A stretch of 64,000 nucleotides of DNA. It comes from Methanobacterium aggregans. GTDB taxonomy: Archaea > Methanobacteriota > Methanobacteria > Methanobacteriales > Methanobacteriaceae. The notes beneath the pieces were generated by a model, which was given only the letters and a program-made list of their open reading frames with translations, was not told the origin of the DNA and did not search any database. A program made the translations under genes and the position numbers. The stretch lies in the NCBI RefSeq assembly GCF_017874455.1, contig NZ_JAGGLN010000008.1:1-64000 (forward strand), written 5' to 3'. Every line of letters begins with the position of its first letter. Position 1 is the stretch's first letter. Shown in pieces: positions 27,284 through 35,190 of the stretch.

Positions 27284-28786
27284 TCAAATCCAAGGCTTAT
27301 AATGACTCATATTCTCAAGCTCCCTCTGAATTTCAACTGCAAGGGGCCTAATCCTATCAACAAAGCTTTTCATAAGCTGCAGCTGAAATATGCTTTCGTA
27401 GTCAGGTTCCAGGTTCAGGAGGCAGAGCGTGGCGTAGAAGAGGGATATCGCCGTGGTTTCCAGGGGATCTGCAAGTCCGTAATCGCTTGTTCCGCAGAGG
27501 AGAACCTTCTCCTGGTAATCATCCATGAGGCCCAGGCGGTAGAGTCCCCTTGGACTGCCATGTATGGATGCTGATGAGAACTTGTAGAAGGGACGAAGTG
27601 TGTTGAGGTTAACGTACTCCTCCAGATCCTTGAAGCTTCGCTTTGGAAGGATATCACTGGGTATCCAGCCGTAGCTCCAGTGAAAGTTGTCATCGTATAG
27701 TTCGCAGAGTCTTTCCTTTTCCATTTTGAGTTTTTCAAATTTTTGCTCATCTAATGGAGGATAACCCAGTTTTTCGCATTGATTCTTGTATTCCCTGGCT
27801 TCTTTGAATTTCTCAATAGCAACGTAGTCCATGTACCGCTTTGAAACTTTCTCATCATTTTCAAAGAGGAAGAATGCTGTTACAGCCAGTTCATGCAGAC
27901 TTCTCCACCGTGCATTTGCACCATCTGCATAACCAGATTTAAGCAGAACCAGTACTTCACTGGCTATCTGAAGGGATCTGGCATGTATCCTTATTATTGC
28001 ATCATTCTTCGGGCTTTTATTTTCCTCACAGGATAGGATCTTGTTGGCATGGACTTCTCCAGCTTCCATTGATATCCTGATTAAAGATTCAAGGAGATCC
28101 AGTGGTTCCCTCCATCGTTTGTAAAGAGAATCCTCAAATGTTTCCTGAATTCTTCTCTGATCCCTTATGATTGTTCTGCTTCTTCTTTCCATTGATTTGA
28201 AAAGATCTTCAGAGGATTCAACAACGTCCTTCATGGACACTATTTCCATGATCCCTGTGATGTTCTCAGCCATCTCATGGGGCGTGCCCATGCCCTCCAG
28301 AGCGTAGGCTTCGAGAGCTGTGGTTAGCATGAAAAGGTCAAAGTTGTGGTCCAGTTTACCAGTGTTCTTTATCTCCCTTCTTTTTTGATGGAGGTAGCGT
28401 TTCAGATGGTTTTTATCAACCCCTGCCTCAACCATTTCCATGGTTTCAGCGAGCCCTGGAAACTCTGCCTTAAAATCATCCCTGAAGCTTGTGTAGTAAT
28501 CTTCATGAATCTGAGCTTCCTTTAAAGAGAAAAATAGGCCCAATTTTATTTCCTGCTGAACCTTCCCTGATTCAAGCCTGAAGAGTTCAATTTTGTCCCC
28601 AAGAACCTCATCCAGATCATCTCTATCTTTAACCTCTAAAAAGAACTTGTTTATAAGGTTGGAGTATGCGAAGGATTCAAATCCTTCAAAGAAGTAGTTC
28701 TGCAGGATTTCAGATCTGCTGTAGCAATCCAGAAAGTCAGCTACCCCCTTGAATACTTTGTTCAATCCATCGTAGAAAACAGCCAT
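27284..28786 (-). CDS. DUF5677 domain protein
   Basis: The protein has 500 residues. Residues about 255-430 carry the DUF5677 pattern: SLQIASEVLVLLKSGYADGA, then NARWRSLHELAVTAFFLFEN, and later YKFSSASIHGSPRGLYRLGL. The N-terminal half is a helical region with no recognised domain. The function of DUF5677 is unknown; in bacteria it appears in many accessory loci. No ribosome binding site is evident at the ATG. Base composition is closer to its housekeeping neighbours than to the ion channel pair. It separates priL from priS. Confidence 0.7.
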   Translation of the reverse strand: MAVFYDGLNKVFKGVADFLDCYSRSEILQNYFFEGFESFAYSNLINKFFLEVKDRDDLDEVLGDKIELFRLESGKVQQEIKLGLFFSLKEAQIHEDYYTSFRDDFKAEFPGLAETMEMVEAGVDKNHLKRYLHQKRREIKNTGKLDHNFDLFMLTTALEAYALEGMGTPHEMAENITGIMEIVSMKDVVESSEDLFKSMERRSRTIIRDQRRIQETFEDSLYKRWREPLDLLESLIRISMEAGEVHANKILSCEENKSPKNDAIIRIHARSLQIASEVLVLLKSGYADGANARWRSLHELAVTAFFLFENDEKVSKRYMDYVAIEKFKEAREYKNQCEKLGYPPLDEQKFEKLKMEKERLCELYDDNFHWSYGWIPSDILPKRSFKDLEEYVNLNTLRPFYKFSSASIHGSPRGLYRLGLMDDYQEKVLLCGTSDYGLADPLETTAISLFYATLCLLNLEPDYESIFQLQLMKSFVDRIRPLAVEIQRELENMSHYKPWI

Positions 28787-29012
28787 AAAATAACTAGGAC
28801 AGCCTAATATTTAATTATTTTGACAAAAAAAGGATTATCCAATGGGATCATCCATGTTTAAACAGGAGTTATGATAAGGATAAGTAGTTAGTTGGTCATA
28901 CAATAGGGTATCATAGATAAGTTTTTGATGATAATGAGTTTAAAAGGATTTAGTCTAATGAACTATTAGATAGAATCTTTAATTTCAAAAAGGTTAACAA
29001 TAGATTCGAGAA

Positions 29013-29993
29013 GTGATAGAAATTCAAGTTTTAACACCTGCAAGTCCAGAGGAACGTAGAAGATACTACAGGGAAGAGTGGGACATTAAAAATCTTCCGG
29101 ATTTTATAGCTAAATCCATTCACAACCGTGAATTTGGATTCGACCATTTCGGAAGGGGGCCTAACGATCGTTACAAGGTATTCCAAACCACAAATTATCT
29201 GAAACGTTTTTTAAGGGGTAAAACTCCATTTGCAGCCTACTGTTCCGTTGCATTCTATGAGAAGCCCAGAAGAAGGGATGGATGGATGAAGGCAGAGCTG
29301 GTTTTTGACGTGGATGCCAAGGACATTCCAGTTAGGACCTGCGACTGCGATGGGGTCTGTGAGATATGCCTCAACCAGGCCAAGGAAATTGTCTGCGGTT
29401 TGCTGGACACCTTAAAGGGAGATCTGGGTCTTAAAGATATTCACGTTGTTTACTCAGGCAGGGGCTACCACGTGCGTGTTCTGGATGAAGATGTCACTCC
29501 CATGGACAGTGATGTGCGTGCCCAGGTTGTGAAGTACCTTGTTGGGGCTGATGTGCCCCAGAACGAGTACGGATCAGACGGTATGACCTACAACCTTGAG
29601 CACTTCACAATACCCTTCGGATACCCCCAGGTATTCACAGACAGGGTGAAATATTCAATCATGCACCTTCAAAAGGATTCAAAGCTTGATGATGTGAATG
29701 ATAAGCTCATAAAGGATGTACTGAAACACAGGCACCTTCTTGAGGATGATAAATGGGGCCTCTTCAAGAACCAGATAGGCCCTCTGAGGTACAGGAAGGT
29801 TGTGAAGGGCATAGCATCCCTTAACATGAGCCTTGTGGATGCAAAGGTTTCAATTGATCTTAAAAGGATTTTAAGGCTGCCAACATCCCTCCACTCCATG
29901 GTGAGTATGAAGTGCACCGAGGTTAAGAACGTTGAAACCTTCGATCCCTTCAGGGATGCAGTTCCCAAGTTCGTTTATGAAAGGGATGATTAA
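29013..29993 (+). CDS. priS: DNA primase catalytic subunit PriS
   Basis: The protein has 326 residues. It is the catalytic small subunit of archaeal primase. The acidic active-site motif is ELVFDVDAKD near residue 97, the nucleotide-binding histidine motif is VVYSGRGYHVRV near residue 150, and a zinc-binding CDCDGVCEIC lies between them. The start is GTG with a weak ribosome binding site. It should form a heterodimer with PriL encoded about 5 kb upstream in the same direction. Confidence 0.95.
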   Translation: MIEIQVLTPASPEERRRYYREEWDIKNLPDFIAKSIHNREFGFDHFGRGPNDRYKVFQTTNYLKRFLRGKTPFAAYCSVAFYEKPRRRDGWMKAELVFDVDAKDIPVRTCDCDGVCEICLNQAKEIVCGLLDTLKGDLGLKDIHVVYSGRGYHVRVLDEDVTPMDSDVRAQVVKYLVGADVPQNEYGSDGMTYNLEHFTIPFGYPQVFTDRVKYSIMHLQKDSKLDDVNDKLIKDVLKHRHLLEDDKWGLFKNQIGPLRYRKVVKGIASLNMSLVDAKVSIDLKRILRLPTSLHSMVSMKCTEVKNVETFDPFRDAVPKFVYERDD

Positions 29994-30278
29994 AAGAATT
30001 TTTTTTAAATTAAAAATTCAACATGAAATATTATGTAAATTTAAACATTTTTGTCCATGCAAAACTGAAATAATGGTTTATTAAAACTAAAAAAAATATT
30101 GGAGAACGGGATCAAGTAATATTTAAAAAGGTAGACAATTGAAAAAGGGTTATATACATTCCTCCAAAATAAGGATAAATTAATTTAAAGCATTGAGTTG
30201 ACAATACGTTACCTAAACCCATCTGAAAGTTTTTAAAAATAATTAAATAGGGTTTAATTCCCCTATTTAAATTTTTAT

Positions 30279-30629
30279 TTAATTTTTAGGGCAATTTAAA
30301 TTTTTTCCGTAGTTTTTAGCACCTGTATTATTTTTTTTACCATACTGGTATTGGTGCTGGTCTCCCTCAGAATTGCCGCAGTTATTAGCACCGGCGTTAG
30401 TATTTTTGTTACCATATTTGTGCTGATCTCCGTCACAAGTGCCATTATTTTCTCCATTACAGTTTTTATGGCAGTTCTGCTGAGTAGTTCCTGCAGTATT
30501 CGTTTTTTGGGTCTGATTTTGGTCTTGTGTTCCATTGGTTACGTTGGTGTCGTTTAATGCAAATGCTGGTACTATGCTGATAATCAGCACCATAGCACTG
30601 ATTATGGCTGCTTTTTTTAAATTTTTCAT
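30279..30629 (-). CDS. Secreted Asn/Gly-rich low-complexity protein
   Basis: The protein has 116 residues. A classical signal peptide (KKAAIISAMVLIISIVPAFA) should be cut after about residue 24. The rest is low-complexity and polar: many asparagines, N-x-T sites, CHKNCNGENNGTC, and a repeated unit GDQHKYGNKN / GDQHQYQYGKKN. Seven cysteines could cross-link or bind metal. AGGTGAAAAGAG precedes the ATG. It is likely an extracellular or cell-wall-associated protein of unknown function. Confidence 0.65.
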   Translation of the reverse strand: MKNLKKAAIISAMVLIISIVPAFALNDTNVTNGTQDQNQTQKTNTAGTTQQNCHKNCNGENNGTCDGDQHKYGNKNTNAGANNCGNSEGDQHQYQYGKKNNTGAKNYGKNLNCPKN

Positions 30630-30732
30630 GCTCTTTTCACCTCCATCACTGTGGGTGAATAGAACATTGTATTAGAGCATATAAATGATTATTCCGAGTT
30701 TTTTCCGAGGTTTCACCCAGATTTGTACCAGT

Positions 30733-31080
30733 TTATTCCCATGTCACATAGATTAATATTAATAATGCGAAGAATTGTATGATATTTATAAAGAATATTG
30801 GGGTTCCCATACCTGGACCCCTGAAGCTTTGATACGTTATAAGGGCTCCTGTAAAAATTATATTCTGCAGCAGAAGTAAGAAAGCGAAGGCTAAAAGCCC
30901 AAAGGTAAATTTAGATTTAAAGTCCCGATAACTTCCTATGTACAGGTATAATAAAACCAGTAGAAGGCATATATTCCCAATTCCCACAATAATGTCTATT
31001 GTTATAATTTGAGAGTTTACAAGATGCATTGCTCCCATTCCTGTTCCATTTCCTCCCTGATATCCATTTCCTCCTGCCAT
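30733..31080 (-). CDS. Small membrane protein, three to four helices
   Basis: The protein has 115 residues from the ATG at 31080, which is preceded by GAGGTGAT. A glycine-rich lead (GGNGYQGGNGTGMGAMHL) is followed by helices near 27-45, 58-80 and 92-113. It lies 29 bases after the winged-helix gene and is probably co-transcribed with it, so the regulator may control it. This archaeal arrangement of an HTH protein plus a small membrane protein is common but functionally uncharacterised. Confidence 0.6.
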   Translation of the reverse strand: MAGGNGYQGGNGTGMGAMHLVNSQIITIDIIVGIGNICLLLVLLYLYIGSYRDFKSKFTFGLLAFAFLLLLQNIIFTGALITYQSFRGPGMGTPIFFINIIQFFALLILIYVTWE

Positions 31081-31109
31081 TTTTATCACCTCTACTTAAA
31101 AATATAAAT

Positions 31110-31400
31110 TTATCTATTTTTTCTCATTTTACTCATGATCTCTAGGAATAAGGGATAGTTATCTTCCATACGATCCGATAAGAAGATCATTTCACCGTAC
31201 TTCCTCTCACCCTCAGAGTTAACAACAATATCATGATCTGATAAGACTTTGATATGATGCTGAATAGTTTTATAATCAAGATCAAGTTCTTGAGAAAGCT
31301 GGTTAACATTGTAAGGCCTATCATGAAGGGCTTCAATTATTCTAGCCCGATTCTTACCTCCCCTACTTCCAGCTATCAAATACCAAAGAACCCTCTTCAT
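31110..31400 (-). CDS. Winged-helix transcription regulator (ArsR/MarR-like fold)
   Basis: The protein has 97 residues. The winged-helix core is clear: KNRARIIEALHDRPYNVNQL, then SQELDLDYKTIQHHIKVLSD and a wing with SEGERKYGEMIFLS. It belongs to the archaeal HTH families that sit with membrane proteins. The ATG at 31400 is chosen; an in-frame GTG at 31409 is possible. It has no cysteine metal site, so it is distinct from the ArsR proteins further right. Confidence 0.75.
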   Translation of the reverse strand: MKRVLWYLIAGSRGGKNRARIIEALHDRPYNVNQLSQELDLDYKTIQHHIKVLSDHDIVVNSEGERKYGEMIFLSDRMEDNYPLFLEIMSKMRKNR

Positions 31401-31752
31401 AAAAATCACTAGATATATTATATTTTTACATTATATGCATTTTATCAATCTTCATCATAAGGATAGAAGGAATTGAAAATGATGCTATGAAAAACTACCA
31501 AAAATCGTTAAAACTTAATTTTTATAGTTAATCCTATAATCAACAATAGCTCCTCCGTTTTTCAAGTTTGATTTGAACTTCTGAAGTTTAAAGTTGGTAA
31601 GATAAGAGATCTTTAGGGTTTTAGATTTTTCTTGTTGAAAATGAGAATTTTTAGTTTTCCACTTTTTTATGGGCCACTCCTAGTTTTGTTTTTAAAAATA
31701 CTTTTTTATTTTATGAGAATAAGTGGGCTTCTATAGCGTTAAATTTAAGTAT
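31401..31752. other. Intergenic region of about 350 bp
   Basis: AT-rich sequence between the leftward winged-helix gene and the DUF2115 gene stop. It must hold the winged-helix promoter near its left end. I see no ORF, RNA gene or strong hairpin. Confidence 0.5.
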
Positions 31753-32235
31753 TTATAGAAAATCTGGGTCCTGTTCAGCAATGCAAAATCCACAGACAGC
31801 CCCAGGATTATCTTTCTGATTTTCTTTTACAGGACATAGGTAAGTTCCATTTTCATATTTAACCTTAAATCCTCCGGGAAATGGTGTTCCTGATGGATGA
31901 ACAGATTCTGCTAAAATAAAGGTTGTGTAGATTGAGATTATTTTATATATCTTAAAAAAATTAGGATCAAACCCTTCACCAGCTTCTACCTGAATCTCTT
32001 GCTCGTTTAAAAGATTCACTGCTTCTTGAAGCTTCTCACAATCCACTTGCTCACTATAATCCTTTTTATCATCTTTGAGGACTTTGAGTCTCGTGATAAA
32101 TGCTTCAGTGTATGAGTTGAGGTATTCTTTTCTGTAACTTCCAGGTACATATTTGGCATCTTCACCTAGAAAGGTGGAAGCTTTCATTATGTCCATTATA
32201 CCCACGTTTGATGCTTCTTTTTTCAATATCTGCAT
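31753..32235 (-). CDS. DUF2115 (UPF0305) family protein
   Basis: The protein has 160 residues. The C-terminus carries the family signature CPVKENQKDNPGAVCGFCIA, with three cysteines that may bind a metal. The N-terminal part is helical (KASTFLGEDAKYVPGSYRKE). A stop codon lies seven codons upstream of the ATG, and no good ribosome binding site is visible, so the N-terminus may be slightly short of the usual length. The family is found mainly in methanogens and has no known function. It is leftward, about 130 bases after the CMD-family gene. Confidence 0.75.
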   Translation of the reverse strand: MQILKKEASNVGIMDIMKASTFLGEDAKYVPGSYRKEYLNSYTEAFITRLKVLKDDKKDYSEQVDCEKLQEAVNLLNEQEIQVEAGEGFDPNFFKIYKIISIYTTFILAESVHPSGTPFPGGFKVKYENGTYLCPVKENQKDNPGAVCGFCIAEQDPDFL

Positions 32236-32367
32236 CAGTTCATTTGATTTAACTCATCGATTGGATCTTTTGGTATCATGTTAATCTAGTTTTCATCAAC
32301 ACCATTAGGGCTAGATATTAATTATTAAGTTGATATCTCTCTTTGAAATAATAAATTGTAGTTAAGT

Positions 32368-32715
32368 TTAGTGAATGCTTTCTATTTCATCTAAACAATT
32401 TAAAAGGTTGTTCCGAACTAGGGTATATGCTGAAGCTCCCCCAAATTTAATGCCTATGGCCGCTGCTTCTATAACTTCTTCTCGTGTAGCGCCGGCATTT
32501 ATGGCATTGTTTGCAGAAATAACCATGCAAGGCACACATTTAGTAGCTACAGCTGCTGTAACACTCATTAATTGTTTATATTTTGTACTTAAGGATCCTT
32601 CTTTGTAATAATGACTTGCCATAGCCATAAAGCCATTATAAAGGTCAGGAGCTTCTTGTTCTAGACGTTTTTCATTAATTTTCTTGTTTTCCAAAATTTC
32701 TTTTAATGAATTCAT
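32368..32715 (-). CDS. Carboxymuconolactone decarboxylase/AhpD-like protein
   Basis: The protein has 115 residues. The AhpD-type CxxC is KCVPCMVISANNAINAGATR, followed by EEVIEAAAIGIKFGGASAYT. Proteins of this fold act as small thiol redox or peroxidase partners. The ATG at 32715 has AGGGGT seven bases upstream; the longer frame from 32760 overlaps arsC and is not preferred. It lies 19 bases after arsC and is probably in the same transcript, so it may recycle thiols during arsenate reduction (inference). Confidence 0.8.
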   Translation of the reverse strand: MNSLKEILENKKINEKRLEQEAPDLYNGFMAMASHYYKEGSLSTKYKQLMSVTAAVATKCVPCMVISANNAINAGATREEVIEAAAIGIKFGGASAYTLVRNNLLNCLDEIESIH

Positions 32716-32734
32716 TTTTTTACCCCTATTTAAC

Positions 32735-33154
32735 TCATTTCTTTTTGAATGTTTCATCAATCCAAAATATAATTTCGTCCCTCACTTCTCTGAATACGTT
32801 CATTTTTTCTTCTTGTGTCCCATTAACACATGCAGGATCCTTGAATCCCGGATGCATATAATTTTTAGCTCCGGGGAAGAAGGGGCATGCTTCTTTGGCT
32901 CCCCCACAAACTGTTATTACCTGATCAAATTCCTGATCTTCAAATTCCTTAAGGCTTTTAGAACGGTGATCTGAGATATCAATACCTAATTCCTTCATTA
33001 CTTTAACAGCATAAGGATTAACAGTTGTTGGTTCTGTGCCTGCACTATGAACATCATAGTACTCCCCATGAGCATGTTTAAAGTATCCTTCTGCCATTTG
33101 AGACCTGCTGGAATTGTTCGTGCAGATAATTAATATTTTTTCTTTTCCAATCAT
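32735..33154 (-). CDS. arsC: Arsenate reductase, low-molecular-weight phosphatase type
   Basis: The protein has 139 residues. The CX5R loop is ICTNNSSRSQMAEGYF, as in thioredoxin-coupled arsenate reductases, with two further cysteines in VCGGAKEACPFFPG for the disulfide relay. It turns arsenate into arsenite, which Acr3 then exports. It is divergent from arsR at 33238 across an 83-base gap that has a 10-bp inverted repeat, and is followed by the CMD-family gene. Confidence 0.9.
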   Translation of the reverse strand: MIGKEKILIICTNNSSRSQMAEGYFKHAHGEYYDVHSAGTEPTTVNPYAVKVMKELGIDISDHRSKSLKEFEDQEFDQVITVCGGAKEACPFFPGAKNYMHPGFKDPACVNGTQEEKMNVFREVRDEIIFWIDETFKKK

Positions 33155-33196
33155 TTTTTAAAACCTGCAAACATTGAACTTGTCAATAAATTAGTA

Positions 33197-33228
33197 TATC
33201 TAAATATTTAAATATAATTATTTAGATA
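33197..33228. promoter_or_regulatory. Candidate ArsR operator between arsC and arsR
   Basis: TATCTAAATA at 33197-33206 and TATTTAGATA at 33219-33228 form a perfect 10-bp inverted repeat with a 12-base spacer. It lies in the shared promoter of arsC and the first arsR gene, the right place for ArsR autoregulation. Confidence 0.65.
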
Positions 33229-33237
33229 AAATGCTTT

Positions 33238-33591
33238 ATGAAATCATGTGAAACTGGAAAAAATTGTCCAGATAATAAACAAATAGAAAAATTGAAAGAG
33301 AAGGTAAGTGAACTTCCCTCTGATGAAATATTACATCGTTATTCTGAGATAATAAAAGCAATAGCTGATCCTACAAGGCTTAAAATATTGTATTTATTAA
33401 ATGATGATGAGTTATGTGTTTGTGAACTAATTTCAGCACTGGATAAACCCCAACCCACAGTATCACATCACCTCAATATTTTAAAAAACGCAGAACTCGT
33501 AAAATGGCGTAAAGAGGGAGTATGGATTCACTATAAATTATCAAATCCAAATATACTGGATATTTTAAAAAATTTATTAGAAACTGAATGA
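33238..33591 (+). CDS. arsR: ArsR-family arsenite-responsive repressor
   Basis: The protein has 117 residues. The winged helix runs from IIKAIADPTRLKILYLL through KPQPTVSHHLNILKNAELVK. The metal-sensing CVC is in DDELCVCELISALDK, and a third cysteine pair lies at the N-terminus (KSCETGKNC). When arsenite binds the cysteines, the repressor should leave DNA. It is three bases before acr3 and divergent from arsC, so it probably controls both. Confidence 0.92.
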   Translation: MKSCETGKNCPDNKQIEKLKEKVSELPSDEILHRYSEIIKAIADPTRLKILYLLNDDELCVCELISALDKPQPTVSHHLNILKNAELVKWRKEGVWIHYKLSNPNILDILKNLLETE

Positions 33592-33594
33592 GGT

Positions 33595-34677
33595 ATGCAA
33601 ATGTCAAAGAGCGTCACTGATGAAGTTACAGGGCAAATGCGCAGTATAAAAAAGCTTAGTTTTCTTGATAAATATTTAACGTTATGGATTTTCTTGGCAA
33701 TGGCTTTGGGAGTTTCAATAGGATATCTTATTCCAGGAGTGGAATCAGTTATTGGTATGTTTTCGGTTGGTACAACAAGCATACCCATAGCCATTGGATT
33801 GATTTTAATGATGTATCCTCCACTTGCAAAGGTAAAATATGAAGAATTAGGGGATGTATTTAAAAATAAGAAAATATTAGGTTTGGCTATTTTCCAAAAT
33901 TGGGTTGTAGCACCTATTTTAATGTTTATACTAGCGATAGTCTTTTTGAGAGGATTTCCAGAATATATGACCGGTTTAATCTTAATAGGAATAGCGCCTT
34001 GCATTGCAATGGTAATAGTATGGAATGAACTTGCAGGCGGAAATACAGAATATGCTGCAGCTCTAGTAGCCTTCAACAGTGTATTTCAAGTGTTTTTTTA
34101 TAGTGTTTATGCCTATATCTTTATTACCGTACTTCTTCCATTTTTTGGATTAGAGGGGAGCGCTGTAAATGTTAGTATAACTCAAATAGCTCAAAGCGTG
34201 TTTATTTACCTGGGAATTCCATTTTTAGCAGGAATGGCCACAAGATTCGTCTTAATAAGAAAAAAAGGTGAAGAATGGTATAATAATAAATTTATTCCTA
34301 AAATCAGCCCTATTACGCTGATAGCATTATTATTTACTATTATAGTCATGTTTAGTTTAAAAGGTAACTTTATTGTCCAAATACCTCTGGACGTGGTGCG
34401 TGTTGCAATTCCACTCTTACTCTACTTTGTAATAATGTTTTTTGTAACTTTTTTCTTAGGACATAGGATCGGAGCGGATTACTCTAAAACAACTACAATA
34501 TCTTTTACAGCGGCAAGTAACAATTTTGAACTTGCAATAGCTGTTGCAGTAGCAGTTTTTGGAATAGGATCTGGAGTCGCATTTGCAGCAGTCATTGGTC
34601 CATTAATAGAAGTTCCAGTACTTATAAGCCTCGTAAATGTGGCATTAATCTTTAAGGACAGGTATTTCACAACATAA
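33595..34677 (+). CDS. acr3: Arsenite efflux transporter, Acr3 family
   Basis: The protein has 360 residues and about ten membrane helices. The conserved cysteine is in LIGIAPCIAMVIVWNELAGG, and TAASNNFELAIAVAVAVFG near the end is the family's second signature. It exports arsenite. GAGGTATGCAA precedes the ATG, which follows the arsR stop by three bases, so the two are co-transcribed. Confidence 0.95.
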   Translation: MQMSKSVTDEVTGQMRSIKKLSFLDKYLTLWIFLAMALGVSIGYLIPGVESVIGMFSVGTTSIPIAIGLILMMYPPLAKVKYEELGDVFKNKKILGLAIFQNWVVAPILMFILAIVFLRGFPEYMTGLILIGIAPCIAMVIVWNELAGGNTEYAAALVAFNSVFQVFFYSVYAYIFITVLLPFFGLEGSAVNVSITQIAQSVFIYLGIPFLAGMATRFVLIRKKGEEWYNNKFIPKISPITLIALLFTIIVMFSLKGNFIVQIPLDVVRVAIPLLLYFVIMFFVTFFLGHRIGADYSKTTTISFTAASNNFELAIAVAVAVFGIGSGVAFAAVIGPLIEVPVLISLVNVALIFKDRYFTT

Positions 34678-34703
34678 ACATTGCACAATGTTTATCATTT
34701 TTT

Positions 34704-34758
34704 AAATCAACATATTTATATATTTCAATATATGAATATAATTTCAAGAAGGGGTCTT
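34704..34758. promoter_or_regulatory. Promoter/operator region of the second arsR
   Basis: ATATATT at 34718-34724 and AATATAT at 34727-34733 form a tight inverted repeat. AAGAAGGGGTCTT then gives the ribosome binding site for the ATG at 34759. The same promoter and repeat recur in a decayed copy at 38463-38517. Confidence 0.6.
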
Positions 34759-35142
34759 ATGAAAGAGTGTGTTACTAAAGGCAGATGTCGTTTGTATATA
34801 GAGGATGTGGAAAAATTCAGGGCAATATTATCTGAAATAGATAACGAGGATACTTTGTCCAGTATAACAAAAGTATTCAAGGCCCTTTCTGACCCTACAA
34901 GAATTCAAATACTGTACCTACTGCAAAAGGGTGATCTATGTGTTTGTGAAATTAGGAGTATACTTGAAAAACCTCAATCAACATTATCTCATCACTTGAG
35001 CATACTTAAAAACACAGATCTTATAAAACCTCGCAAAGAAGGAATTTGGATTTATTACACGCTCTCAAAACCAGAAATTGTGAAATTAATAGATTTTTTC
35101 AACCCAAAAGATACACTGGAAAAAATTAATGTAGTTAAATGA
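34759..35142 (+). CDS. ArsR-family repressor, second copy
   Basis: The protein has 128 residues from the ATG at 34759, preceded by AAGGGG; the frame is open further upstream without support. Motifs are KALSDPTRIQILYLL, the metal site GDLCVCEIRSIL and the recognition helix KPQSTLSHHLSILKNTDLIK. Two more cysteines lie at the N-terminus (KECVTKGRC). It is 48 bases upstream of the first QueG-like gene, and its promoter was later duplicated in front of the DUF169 operon, so it probably governs this whole novel cluster. Confidence 0.9.
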   Translation: MKECVTKGRCRLYIEDVEKFRAILSEIDNEDTLSSITKVFKALSDPTRIQILYLLQKGDLCVCEIRSILEKPQSTLSHHLSILKNTDLIKPRKEGIWIYYTLSKPEIVKLIDFFNPKDTLEKINVVK

Positions 35143-35190
35143 ATAATAAAGCTAAATTCTAAGGATAAATTGTATAGGGAGATAAAAATT

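Noticed and set aside
23928..29012. Integrated virus or transposon
   Set aside because: No integrase, transposase, capsid gene or clear terminal repeats were found; the only scar is the DUF5677 relic.
32368..32760. Longer start for the CMD/AhpD-like protein
   Set aside because: The extra residues overlap arsC and have no ribosome binding site, while the ATG at 32715 has AGGGGT upstream.
33531..34076. 181-residue open frame on the minus strand
   Set aside because: It is antisense to acr3, a clear gene, and has the composition of a reverse-complement shadow.
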